From the NCBI GenBank assembly GCA_964447925.1, contig CAYUUP010000001.1, forward strand, positions 1-57,259: a stretch of 57,259 nucleotides of DNA, written 5' to 3'. The notes under the pieces were generated by a model. That model was not told the origin of the DNA. It was given only the letters and a program-made list of their open reading frames with translations, and made no database searches. This document shows, in pieces, positions 31,745 through 39,788 of this stretch (positions are counted from its first letter, which is position 1; every line of letters starts with the position of its first letter). A program made the translations under genes and the position numbers. Source of the stretch: CAYUUP01 sp964447925. GTDB lineage: Bacteria; Bacillota; Clostridia; Oscillospirales; Oscillospiraceae.

Positions 31745-33520
31745 ATGAAAACGATACTTGAAGAACTCACCGAAGCGGTATCTCAGGGCTTTCTAGCCGC
31801 AGGCTATGACCCCGCCCTTGGACAGGTTACTCAGTCCAACCGGCCTGACCTGTGCCAGTACCAGTGCAATGGCGCTATGGCCGGGGCGAAACAATATCAC
31901 AAGGCTCCCCTGCTCATCGCGCAGGATGTGGCGCAGCAGTTGCAGGACGTCCCTATGCTGGGAAATGCGGAGGCAGTACGCCCTGGCTTTCTCAATCTAA
32001 CGCTGGCGGACAGTTGGCTGGCTCAACGACTGGAAGAGATGGCAGCTGACCCCAGGCTGGGAGTGGAGCAGGTAGCTGACCCGCTGACCATCGTGGTGGA
32101 CTATGGCGGCCCCAACGTGGCCAAGCCTCTTCATGTAGGGCATCTCCGCAGCGCCATCATTGGCGAGTCCATTAAGCGCACTGCCCGCTTTCTGGGCCAC
32201 AATGTCATTGGCGATGTCCACCTGGGGGACTGGGGCCTGCAGATCGGCCAGATTATCACAGAGCTGAAGGAGCGCCAGCCCGAACTCCCCTATTTTGATC
32301 CGGATAAGACCGATGACTATCCTGTTGATTCCCCCTTTACCATTGCTGACCTGGAAGAAATCTATCCTTGTGCATCCCAGAAATCCAAGGTGGATGATGA
32401 CTTCCGGGCTGCCGCCCAGGATGCCACCGCCCAGCTTCAGGCGGGACGGCCCGGCTACCGCGCCCTCTGGCGGCACATCATCAATATCTCTGTCGAAGAC
32501 TTGAAGCGCAACTACGCAAAGCTGAATGTCAGCTTTGACCTGTGGCTAGGAGAGAGCGATGCTCAACCCTATATTGCCTCCATGGTAGAGCGGATGAAGG
32601 CGGAGGGCTATACTCGCGTCTCCGATGGCGCTCTGGTGGTGGATGTGGCAGAAAAGGGCGATAAGATTGAAGTTCCTCCCTGCCTGATTCTAAAATCCAA
32701 CGGAGCTGCCCAATATATGACCACAGATCTTGCCACGATCGTCCAACGGCAGCAGGACTTTCATCCTGACCGCATTATCTACCTTACCGACAAACGACAG
32801 GCGCTGCACTTCCTTCGGGTTTTCCGCTGCGCATATAAGACCGGGCTGGTGGAGCGTTCACGGTGCAGCCTGGAGCATATCGGCTTTGGCACCATGAACG
32901 GAAAGGACGGGAAACCCTTCAAGACCCGCGAGGGCGGCGTCCTGCGTCTGGAATACCTGTTGAAAGAGGTGGCAGATGCCGTTTATGAGAAGTCCAGTTC
33001 CAATGCCAGCGGCAACATTCCTGAGGATGAGTTGCGCGCCATCGCGGAAAAGGTGGCTCTAGCCGCCATCAAATACGGCGATCTGTCCAATCAGCCCTCC
33101 AAGGACTATGTCTTTGATATCGACCGCTTTGCTTCCTTTGAAGGCAACACCGGACCCTATATCATGTATACCATGGTTCGCATCAAGTCCATCCTGACCA
33201 AGTTCGCAGCCCTGTACCCGGACGCAGCCCCCGGCACCATCCCCTCCCCTGCCAGCCCCAGCGAGGTTGCCCTTGCGTTGGCTCTTTGCGGCTTTAATAC
33301 GGCAGTTTATGAGGCCTATGAACAGAGCGCCCCCAACCGGCTGTGCCACTATATCTATGAATTGACTGGAGCATTAAACCAGTTTTACGGCGAACACAGC
33401 GTTTTAAAGGAGACAGACACCGGACGTCGGGCAGGCTATGTAGCGCTGATCCAACTAGTGCTGCGGGTGCTGGAGACTGCAATTGATCTACTGGGCTTTG
33501 AGGCGCCGGATCGAATGTAA
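31745..33520 (+). CDS. argS: Arginyl-tRNA synthetase
   Basis: A 591-residue class I synthetase charging tRNA-Arg. The N-terminal Add-1 domain spans about 1-110, the HIGH motif is GGPNVAKPLHVGHLRSAIIG near residues 120-139, and the ArgRS signature GFGTMNGKDGKPFKTREGG replaces KMSKS. The C-terminal anticodon-binding domain includes NTGPYIMYTMVRIKSIL and ends NQFYGEHSVLKETD....LL. ATG at 31745 follows GAGAGGATCAACC, downstream of a perfect promoter. The sequence is full length with nothing broken. Confidence 0.97.
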   Translation: MKTILEELTEAVSQGFLAAGYDPALGQVTQSNRPDLCQYQCNGAMAGAKQYHKAPLLIAQDVAQQLQDVPMLGNAEAVRPGFLNLTLADSWLAQRLEEMAADPRLGVEQVADPLTIVVDYGGPNVAKPLHVGHLRSAIIGESIKRTARFLGHNVIGDVHLGDWGLQIGQIITELKERQPELPYFDPDKTDDYPVDSPFTIADLEEIYPCASQKSKVDDDFRAAAQDATAQLQAGRPGYRALWRHIINISVEDLKRNYAKLNVSFDLWLGESDAQPYIASMVERMKAEGYTRVSDGALVVDVAEKGDKIEVPPCLILKSNGAAQYMTTDLATIVQRQQDFHPDRIIYLTDKRQALHFLRVFRCAYKTGLVERSRCSLEHIGFGTMNGKDGKPFKTREGGVLRLEYLLKEVADAVYEKSSSNASGNIPEDELRAIAEKVALAAIKYGDLSNQPSKDYVFDIDRFASFEGNTGPYIMYTMVRIKSILTKFAALYPDAAPGTIPSPASPSEVALALALCGFNTAVYEAYEQSAPNRLCHYIYELTGALNQFYGEHSVLKETDTGRRAGYVALIQLVLRVLETAIDLLGFEAPDRM

Positions 33521-33613
33521 AAATTTCATAAAATTAAAATAATTCCTTAATGACAGGCCAAAAGTTCAGTGGTAAACTGTTAGAAACGCATCAAGCAGAG
33601 GAGTTTTGTCCAT

Positions 33614-34300
33614 ATGAATTGGAAATGGCTTCGGAATATTCTTTGGATTTTGCTGCTGGCAGGGATGGTAGCTGCCGTCCTAGTGCTGAGGCTCTCTCCC
33701 TTCTGGGCGTTAACATCCAATCTAGAGGGACTTCAGGATTGGATTGCCGATGCGGCCCCATATTCAAACCTGGCCTATTTCGGTATCCAACTTTTGGCCG
33801 TCATCGTGGCTCCCATCCCCAATAACATTGTTGCCATGGCCGGGGGCGCCATCTTCGGTATGTGGCCTAGCTTCATTATCACCATCCTGGCGGTAGTGAC
33901 TGGCTCATCCATCACTTTCACCTTGGCGCGGCTGCTGGGGCAAAGATGGGTGGAGAACTTTGTTAATCGAAAGATCTCCACCAGGTATCTGGATGCCTTT
34001 CGGTCACGGCGAGATACGCTTCTCTTTCTCACTCTGCTCTTCCCCTTCTTCCCTGATGATATCATCTGCATTTTAGCAGGGCTGACCGACATCTCATTCC
34101 GGCGCTATATTCTGATTGTTCTCTTTGCTCGACCTTGGGGCCTGTTGGCGGCCTCCCTGCTGGGAAGTTCCGCCATCGACCTATCCGCCTATGCGCTGGC
34201 GTTGGTGGTTGCCCTCATTGCCGTCTGCTTTTGGGTGGGGTTGAAATATGGCAGAAAATTTGAAGACTGGATGCTGAAGAAACTGGGGCGAGGGAAATAA
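33614..34300 (+). CDS. TVP38/TMEM64-family (DedA-like VTT domain) membrane protein
   Basis: A 228-residue polytopic inner-membrane protein. It has a hydrophobic N-terminal helix, then the VTT-domain blocks APIPNNIVAMAGGAIFGMWPSF (about residues 67-88), a conserved FTLARLLGQRWVE, and LLFPFFPDDIICILAGLTDIS. Related DedA/TVP38 proteins act as lipid scramblases or transporters; the role here is unknown. GAGGAG lies about 11 nt before the ATG at 33614. It stands between argS and the cation-efflux gene, with no clear operon partner. Confidence 0.88.
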   Translation: MNWKWLRNILWILLLAGMVAAVLVLRLSPFWALTSNLEGLQDWIADAAPYSNLAYFGIQLLAVIVAPIPNNIVAMAGGAIFGMWPSFIITILAVVTGSSITFTLARLLGQRWVENFVNRKISTRYLDAFRSRRDTLLFLTLLFPFFPDDIICILAGLTDISFRRYILIVLFARPWGLLAASLLGSSAIDLSAYALALVVALIAVCFWVGLKYGRKFEDWMLKKLGRGK

Positions 34301-34340
34301 TTGAAAAGGCTGAAGAGATTTCAGAACGTTAATGTCATGG

Positions 34341-34369
34341 TTGACTAACCTTTTTTTTCATGATATAAT
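34341..34369 (+). promoter_or_regulatory. Sigma-A promoter driving the riboswitch-controlled efflux gene
   Basis: TTGACT (34341-34346), 17-bp spacer containing a T8 run, TATAAT (34364-34369). The predicted start near 34376 coincides with the first strand of the riboswitch P1 helix. Confidence 0.8.
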
Positions 34370-34374
34370 GCACA

Positions 34375-34466
34375 GGATCAGGCAGCAGTACATAGTATAT
34401 ACGGCTGCCGGGCCCCAGTTCTGGGGCAGCAGATTGTCTGCGGGACGGTGTTCCGCAGGCTTTTTT
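34375..34466 (+). ncRNA. NiCo/czcD-type riboswitch with terminator expression platform
   Basis: Four helices around a junction: P1 GGATCA (34375-34380) / TGTTCC (34449-34454, one mismatch), P2 GGCAGC (34381-34386) / GCTGCC (34404-34409), P3 CCCCA (34413-34417) / TGGGG (34422-34426), P4 GCAGA (34429-34433) / TCTGC (34437-34441). The junction bears GCAG, CCGGGC and GGGACGG elements as I remember from the NiCo (czcD) class, whose usual target is exactly a cation diffusion facilitator gene. A terminator stem (34436-34445 with 34451-34460, then T6) re-uses P4 and P1 strands, so metal binding would allow read-through. Known ligands of the class are Ni/Co, and Fe(II) has also been reported. Confidence 0.85.
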
Positions 34467-34493
34467 ATATCAGTTGTCAAGGAGGGCTTTCTC

Positions 34494-35375
34494 ATGCGTA
34501 CCGCAAAAAGCCGCACCCAGACTGCACTGTCAGTTTCTGTCCTCTCCATTCTCATCAATCTCGCACTGGCCGCTCTGAAGCTGGTAGTGGGCGTTCTGGC
34601 CGGCTCTGTTGCATTGATCTCTGACGCCGCCCACTCTGCCTCCGATGTATTCTCAACTGTGATAGTCATCATTGGCTTGAAGCTCTCCTGCAAGGAGGCA
34701 GACGCCGATCACGAATACGGCCACGACCGGCTGGAATGTATCGCCGCTGCCGGACTTGCCATTGTGCTGGCAGTCACCGGGGCGTGCATCGGCTGGAATG
34801 GCATTAAAACCATTCTTTTCGGCACATCAGAATTAGCAGTGCCGGGACTGCTGGCCGCTGTTGCCGCCGCCCTATCAATCGCCGTCAAGGAGGCTATGTA
34901 CTGGGCTACCCGCCGAGCTGCAAAGTCCATCGGCTCATCCTCCCTGATGGCCGATGCCTGGCACCACCGCTCTGATGCCCTCTCATCTGTGGGAAGTCTC
35001 ATTGGAATCTTGGGCGCAAGGCTTGGTTTCCCCATCCTGGATCCTCTGGCAAGTATTGTTATTGCCCTGCTGGTACTGCGGGCCGCATGGCAGATTTTCC
35101 AAGACGCCATCTCCAAACTCACCGACCGCTCTGCCGGGCAGGATCTAGAGCAGGCCCTGGCCGCCGCCGCCCGCTCAGTGGATGGCGTACTGGATGTTGA
35201 CCTCCTGCGCACCCGGCAGTTTGGTTCGGGCTACTATGTGGATATTGAAATTCAGGCGGACGGCGCTCTCCCCCTCACCGCTGCCCACAGCATCGCCCAG
35301 TCAGTACACGACCATGTGGAAACCGCCTTTCCTGATGTAAAGCACTGCATGGTACATGTTAACCCGGCGGGATAA
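34494..35375 (+). CDS. Cation diffusion facilitator family transporter
   Basis: A 293-residue CDF antiporter with six predicted spans and a cytoplasmic C-terminal ferredoxin-like domain. Metal-site motifs are SDAAHSASD in TM2 (HxxxD) and ADAWHHRSD in TM5 (HxxxD). The signature DHEYGHDRLE follows TM2. It would export a divalent metal in exchange for protons. The upstream NiCo-type riboswitch suggests Ni, Co or Fe(II) rather than Zn. ATG at 34494 follows AAGGAGGG, placed just after the riboswitch terminator T-run. Confidence 0.93.
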   Translation: MRTAKSRTQTALSVSVLSILINLALAALKLVVGVLAGSVALISDAAHSASDVFSTVIVIIGLKLSCKEADADHEYGHDRLECIAAAGLAIVLAVTGACIGWNGIKTILFGTSELAVPGLLAAVAAALSIAVKEAMYWATRRAAKSIGSSSLMADAWHHRSDALSSVGSLIGILGARLGFPILDPLASIVIALLVLRAAWQIFQDAISKLTDRSAGQDLEQALAAAARSVDGVLDVDLLRTRQFGSGYYVDIEIQADGALPLTAAHSIAQSVHDHVETAFPDVKHCMVHVNPAG

Positions 35376-35464
35376 AATCGGAGTGTTATATGCAGGTATT
35401 CTTCTATATTTGTTAATACTGCTGGGTTTTTGTTGGCTGCAACAGACTTTAAAAGGATACAATG

Positions 35465-35494
35465 ACAGGGAACGGTGATCATTCGGTTCCCTGT
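35465..35494 (+). terminator. Hairpin terminator after the cation-efflux gene
   Basis: ACAGGGAAC (35465-35473) pairs with GTTCCCTGT (35486-35494), nine perfect pairs with a 12-nt loop, followed by TTCATT. Moderate terminator. Confidence 0.6.
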
Positions 35495-35524
35495 TTCATT
35501 ACTCTGGATTATTTCGGAATCATC

Positions 35525-35553
35525 TTGACATTCACGTCCTTCCATAATATAAT
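35525..35553 (+). promoter_or_regulatory. Perfect consensus sigma-A promoter of the fabF operon
   Basis: TTGACA (35525-35530), 17 bp, TATAAT (35548-35553). It starts transcription about 25 nt before the fabF ATG. Confidence 0.88.
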
Positions 35554-35583
35554 AATAAAAACGAGATTTGGATGTGATTCCAT

Positions 35584-36813
35584 ATGGAGAGAGAACGTAT
35601 CGTCATCACCGGCATGGGAGTCGTTTCTCCTATCGGTATCGGCACAGACAACTTCTGGCGTAATCTGATTGCGGGCGAGAGCGGGATTGGCCCCATCACC
35701 GGCTTTGACCCCGGCGAACTGCCAGTGCGAGTAGCTGCAGAGGTGCGGGATTTTTTGCCGGAGGCGCATATGCCCCGGAAGCTGGCGCGGGAATCCGCCC
35801 GTTTTGCCCAATTTTCCTACATTGCCGCATCGGAAGCTCTGGCCCAGAGCGGTATTAATCCACGACAAGAAAATCGTCGGGTGGGCATTGTCATGGGGAC
35901 AGCAATGAGTGGAATCTCCGAAATTGCTGCCGTTCAAGCGCAGATTACGACTACAGGCCGGAACCGGGTCAGTCCCCGTTTTGTTCCAAAAGTGCTGGGC
36001 AACACCGCCGCCTCTCTCATCGCCATCGACAAGGGGATCCAGGGGCCGTGCTACACCGTCAGCACTGCCTGCTCCTCCGGAGCGGACGCCATCCACATAT
36101 CCGAGATGCTGCTTCAAAGCGGCCAGGCAGATGTGATGGTGGCGGTAGGCGGCGAAAGCATCCTCTGCCCGCTGGTAACTGCCAGCCTGTCTGTGGCCCG
36201 TGCGCTGACTCGGAACCCCGATCCCGCCACCGCCTGTCGACCCTTTGATGCAGATCGAGATGGTTTTGTTATGGGCGAGGGTGGGGGTGCGCTGATTCTG
36301 GAAACAGATCGTCATGCCCGGGCTAGAGGTGCAGAGATTCTAGGTGTGCTGTTGGGTTCTGCCAACAACACCGACGGCTATCATGTCACCTCTCCCGCCC
36401 CTGATGGCCGGGGTGCTATCGCCAGTATGAAGGACGCCCTGATGGATGCGGGGATGACGCCCGCCGACATCGGCTATATAAACGCCCACGGCACATCGAC
36501 ATCTATGGGAGATTCCATTGAGGCTGCGGCAATCCGCTCCGTCTTTGGGGAAAATCCCCCGCCGGTCAGTTCTACCAAGGGGGCTACCGGACATATGATG
36601 GGCGCCGGAGGCATCACCGAGGTCATCACCTGCCTGATGGCAGTCAGGGAGGGTATTTTGCCTCCTACCCTAGGCTGTGTCCATTTGGCGGAGGACTGTC
36701 CTCTGGACGTGATTACTCGGGCTTTCCGAAAGTCAGAGATCTCTGTTGCCATGTCCAATGCCTTTGGCTTTGGCGGACAAAATTCCACCGTAATCGTTGG
36801 CCGTTATCTGTAA
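35584..36813 (+). CDS. fabF: Beta-ketoacyl-ACP synthase II (FabF-type)
   Basis: A 409-residue condensing enzyme with the FabF Cys-His-His triad: Cys163 (STACSSG), His302 (NAHGTST) and His337 (TKGATGHMMGAGG), plus Lys332. It elongates acyl chains with malonyl-ACP. Here it is not in a fab cluster: no acyl carrier protein, FabD, FabG or FabH is near. Instead an acyl-CoA ligase-like gene and a thioesterase follow. It might be a second FabF with a special product. The ribosome site before ATG 35584 is weak; the promoter is strong. Confidence 0.93.
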   Translation: MERERIVITGMGVVSPIGIGTDNFWRNLIAGESGIGPITGFDPGELPVRVAAEVRDFLPEAHMPRKLARESARFAQFSYIAASEALAQSGINPRQENRRVGIVMGTAMSGISEIAAVQAQITTTGRNRVSPRFVPKVLGNTAASLIAIDKGIQGPCYTVSTACSSGADAIHISEMLLQSGQADVMVAVGGESILCPLVTASLSVARALTRNPDPATACRPFDADRDGFVMGEGGGALILETDRHARARGAEILGVLLGSANNTDGYHVTSPAPDGRGAIASMKDALMDAGMTPADIGYINAHGTSTSMGDSIEAAAIRSVFGENPPPVSSTKGATGHMMGAGGITEVITCLMAVREGILPPTLGCVHLAEDCPLDVITRAFRKSEISVAMSNAFGFGGQNSTVIVGRYL

Positions 36814-36848
36814 CGATCACAGCATGATAAGCAAAGGAGTGTGAATAT

Positions 36849-38507
36849 ATGCTCATCCCCTGCAAGAATCCAGCCTTTCAGGAAGCTCTTGAGTCTCAGT
36901 TCACCTATATCAATGGCTTTATGAGGAATGTTGTCCGATATGCCAACCGTCCCGCCCTCTCTGATCCTGCTGGCGGTCAGAGATGGACCTATCGGGAATT
37001 GAATGCCGATGTTAACCGCATGGCTCACGCTCTGCAGGGTGATACTGTGAAAAAGGAGGATGTGGTGATGTACCTCCTGCGGAATAGCTGGGAGTTCGTG
37101 TTGTGCTATCTGGCCCCTCAAAAGTTGGGTGCCATCGATTGTCCCATCAACTACCATCAAGCTGGAGGCGAAATCGCACTGAATTTGGAGGACAGCACCC
37201 CTGCAGTTTTTATCTATGACTCCTATTTCAAGGACAATGTAGAGCTGGCCCTCTCTATGGCGGCGGCAAAGCCTCGCCGGGTGGTGATGGTGAATACCAC
37301 CAATGAGAAATGCGCCCCCGATGGACAAATTTTCTTTGAGGACTATATTTCTGGGCAATCGGAGACAGAACCGGAAATTCCGGAAACGCTGGGGATGTAC
37401 GATGAGAGTACCCGGCTGTATACCTCTGGCACCACTAACCGTCCTAAGGGCGTTCCGCTGTACTCCATCAACGAAGTACTCTCTGCACACGACGTAATCA
37501 TGCACTTTCCTCTCTCCCCTATTGACCGCACCATGAATATGACCCCCTGGTTTCACAGGGGCGGTCTCCACTCCGGTGGTCCCTGCCCCACCCTGTATGT
37601 TGGGGGTGAGGTGGTGATCCTTCGGGATTTCAGCCCCAACCGTTGCCTGGAATACGCCCAGCAATACCAAGTCAGCTTCCTGATCGGCGTACCTGCCGTA
37701 CTCAATCTGCTCTCCCGCGCCCAGGATAGGATAAAGGCTGACCTCTCTGCACTGAAGGGCATCATCACCATGGGCAGTCCCCTGGACAAGGCCGCCTGTA
37801 TCCACTTTCAGCAGACTTTAACGCCTAATATCTTTAACGGCTATGGCACCACAGAAACCTTTTGGAACACCTTTCTCCGACCCTATGACCTGCCGGAGAT
37901 GGCGGGGACTGCCGGACACTCTTGCACGGATGATGACGTGCGCATTGTCAAGGTCTACCCCCACCGCCACGGCGAACCGAACGAACTGGTGGCTCAGAAT
38001 GGTCAGGAAACCGGTGAGCTTATTTTGGGTTCCCCCGCCAAGACGGGCTATCTCTATCACAACAATTCTGAATTGACAAAGGGAAAGTTCTATAAAGGAT
38101 TTCTCTACACCGGTGACCTGGGTACCTGGGACGAAAACTGCTTTGTCACCATTGTGGGCCGCAAGGATGACATGATCGTCTCTGCGGGAGAGAACATCTA
38201 TCCCGCTCAAATTGAAGGGATTCTCAATGAACACCCCAAGGTCATGGAAAGTTGTGTGGTAGGCGTCCCTGACTCTCTGCGGGAACAGGTTGTGGCCGCC
38301 TATATTCTGCCCTCGGATGACAGCCTGACAGTGCAGGAGCTGATTGATTTTGCCACCGGTCACCCTATGCTGTCAGAATACAAGCGCCCACGGTTCTACT
38401 GCATCTCCAAGGAACTCCCCCACACCGCCACTGGAAAACTCCAGCACTTCGCTGTCCGAGCCATGGCTGCGGAGGATCTGAAGCAAGGCAGGCTGAAGCG
38501 GAGGTAA
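36849..38507 (+). CDS. AMP-forming acyl-CoA synthetase/acid-CoA ligase-like enzyme
   Basis: A 552-residue ANL-superfamily adenylating enzyme. Core motifs are YTSGTTNRPKGV (P-loop), the acyl-site region MTPWFHRGGLHSGG, GYGTTE, YTGDLG, the hinge GRKDDMIVSAGENIYP and the C-terminal catalytic Lys in ATGKLQ. It would activate a carboxylic acid as acyl-AMP and load it on CoA or a carrier. The acid (fatty or aromatic) is not readable. AAGGAG is placed well before the ATG at 36849. It lies 35 bp after fabF and three bases before the thioesterase. Confidence 0.92.
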   Translation: MLIPCKNPAFQEALESQFTYINGFMRNVVRYANRPALSDPAGGQRWTYRELNADVNRMAHALQGDTVKKEDVVMYLLRNSWEFVLCYLAPQKLGAIDCPINYHQAGGEIALNLEDSTPAVFIYDSYFKDNVELALSMAAAKPRRVVMVNTTNEKCAPDGQIFFEDYISGQSETEPEIPETLGMYDESTRLYTSGTTNRPKGVPLYSINEVLSAHDVIMHFPLSPIDRTMNMTPWFHRGGLHSGGPCPTLYVGGEVVILRDFSPNRCLEYAQQYQVSFLIGVPAVLNLLSRAQDRIKADLSALKGIITMGSPLDKAACIHFQQTLTPNIFNGYGTTETFWNTFLRPYDLPEMAGTAGHSCTDDDVRIVKVYPHRHGEPNELVAQNGQETGELILGSPAKTGYLYHNNSELTKGKFYKGFLYTGDLGTWDENCFVTIVGRKDDMIVSAGENIYPAQIEGILNEHPKVMESCVVGVPDSLREQVVAAYILPSDDSLTVQELIDFATGHPMLSEYKRPRFYCISKELPHTATGKLQHFAVRAMAAEDLKQGRLKRR

Positions 38508-38510
38508 GTC

Positions 38511-38960
38511 ATGAGGTACATGCCTGATTTTGCTCCCTTTATCCGCTGCGTAAACTATTACGAGACGGATAAAATGGCTATCGTTCATCATTCTAACTAT
38601 ATCCGTTATTTTGAAGAAGCCCGCATCGACCTAATGCGTCGGAATGGGCTGGATTATGCCGAGCTGGAGCATACCGGCATCAGCATTCCAGTGACAGATG
38701 TGAGCTGCAAATATATTGCCTCTGCCCGGTTTGACAGTGTGCTTCACATCCACGCCCGACTGATTCAGTTTACCGGTGTGCGCTTTGCTCTGGCATATCA
38801 AATCCGTTTCCCGGACGGGACTCTCTGCGCCACCGGTGAGAGCCATCACTGCTTCCTGGATATGAACACCAACCGGCCCGTCTCTCTGAAGCGCCGTTTC
38901 CCGGAAGTCTACCAGCAATTCCAGTTGCTGCTGAAGGCGTCTGAGCAGCAGCCGCTATAA
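38511..38960 (+). CDS. Hotdog-fold acyl-CoA thioesterase (YbgC/4HBT family)
   Basis: A 149-residue single hotdog-domain thioesterase. The active-site segment YYETDKMAIVHHSNYIRYFEEAR near residues 16-38 matches the 4-hydroxybenzoyl-CoA thioesterase/YbgC family, with the catalytic Asp in ETDKMAIVHH. It would release acids from CoA or carrier thioesters. Only three bases separate it from the ligase gene, whose product it may reverse or proof-read. It ends at a strong bidirectional hairpin. Confidence 0.9.
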   Translation: MRYMPDFAPFIRCVNYYETDKMAIVHHSNYIRYFEEARIDLMRRNGLDYAELEHTGISIPVTDVSCKYIASARFDSVLHIHARLIQFTGVRFALAYQIRFPDGTLCATGESHHCFLDMNTNRPVSLKRRFPEVYQQFQLLLKASEQQPL

Positions 38961-38966
38961 TAGAAA

Positions 38967-39005
38967 AGACAACTCCCCCAGCTAGCACTGCCGGGGGAGT
39001 TGTCT
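38967..39005. terminator. Bidirectional terminator closing two convergent operons
   Basis: Perfect 13-bp stem AGACAACTCCCCC (38967-38979) / GGGGGAGTTGTCT (38993-39005), 13-nt loop. The plus side is followed by AATTTCTGTTATTT; the minus side is followed by TTTTCTATTATA, a good T-run. It ends the fabF operon and the long minus-strand gene run. Confidence 0.85.
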
Positions 39006-39013
39006 AATTTCTG

Positions 39014-39757
39014 TTATTTACAGCAGTACATCATCCCTTTTGTCTCGGTCTGATCTCTAATTCTGTACCGCTCCGGAAATGCTTTGATCAGCGAGGAGAG
39101 CTTCTCATAGCCATAGGTTCGGGGATCATAATCCGACTTGGCCCGTTTGATGAAGTTTCCTGCCGCTGCAACATAGGCATAGCCATTGTCATCCTGATAG
39201 GTCGCGCAGGCTACCTTCAGCAGGTTGTGTATCTCATCGATGTCATTCCCCGTTCCCTTGACCGGCACTGCCCCCTCTGCCGGAGGGATCTCTCCGGCAC
39301 GGAGAGCTGGGATTGGCTCCTTCACGCCCAGGTTTTCCAGCAGGATAAATTCATCGCAGCTTTTCCGGAATGGTTCAGGTGTCTTACTTTCCCCCACGCC
39401 AATGACGTACACGCCGGATTCATGGAGACTGATGGCAAGCGGAGTGAAGTCACTGTCGCTGGTGACAATAACGAAAGCATCATAGATATTGGCGTGCAGC
39501 AGATTGATGGCGTCAATCACCAGAGCCATATCTGTGGCATTCTTCCCTGATACATAATCAAACTGCTGCTCTGCGCGAAAGGCCAAGCGCTTCAGCTCGT
39601 TTTCCCAGTTTTTCAAATTTTCCTTCTTCCAATTTCCATAGGCCCGCTTTACCACGATGCGCCCATAGGTGGAGATCTCTTGGATCACATCCTCCAGTTT
39701 AGAGAGCTGGGTGTTGTCCGCATCAATGAGCAGGGCAATTTTCTGCAGATTTTCCAT
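39014..39757 (-). CDS. NYN (PIN-like) ribonuclease domain protein with LOTUS/OST-HTH domain
   Basis: A 247-residue protein. The first 150 residues form an NYN/LabA-type PIN-like nuclease domain with acidic residues in LLIDADN (Asp12, Asp14), GKNATDMALVIDA and TSDSDFTPLA. About 170-247 is a LOTUS-like RNA-binding domain (IDEIHNLLKVACA...GYEKLSSLIKAFPERYRI). Likely an RNA-processing or RNA-decay factor; target unknown. It is the last gene of the long colinear run, 31 bp after glmS. AAGGAAGTGTG precedes the start. Confidence 0.85.
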   Translation of the reverse strand: MENLQKIALLIDADNTQLSKLEDVIQEISTYGRIVVKRAYGNWKKENLKNWENELKRLAFRAEQQFDYVSGKNATDMALVIDAINLLHANIYDAFVIVTSDSDFTPLAISLHESGVYVIGVGESKTPEPFRKSCDEFILLENLGVKEPIPALRAGEIPPAEGAVPVKGTGNDIDEIHNLLKVACATYQDDNGYAYVAAAGNFIKRAKSDYDPRTYGYEKLSSLIKAFPERYRIRDQTETKGMMYCCK

Positions 39758-39788
39758 AGCACACTTCCTTCCTGTGAAATTTCACATA

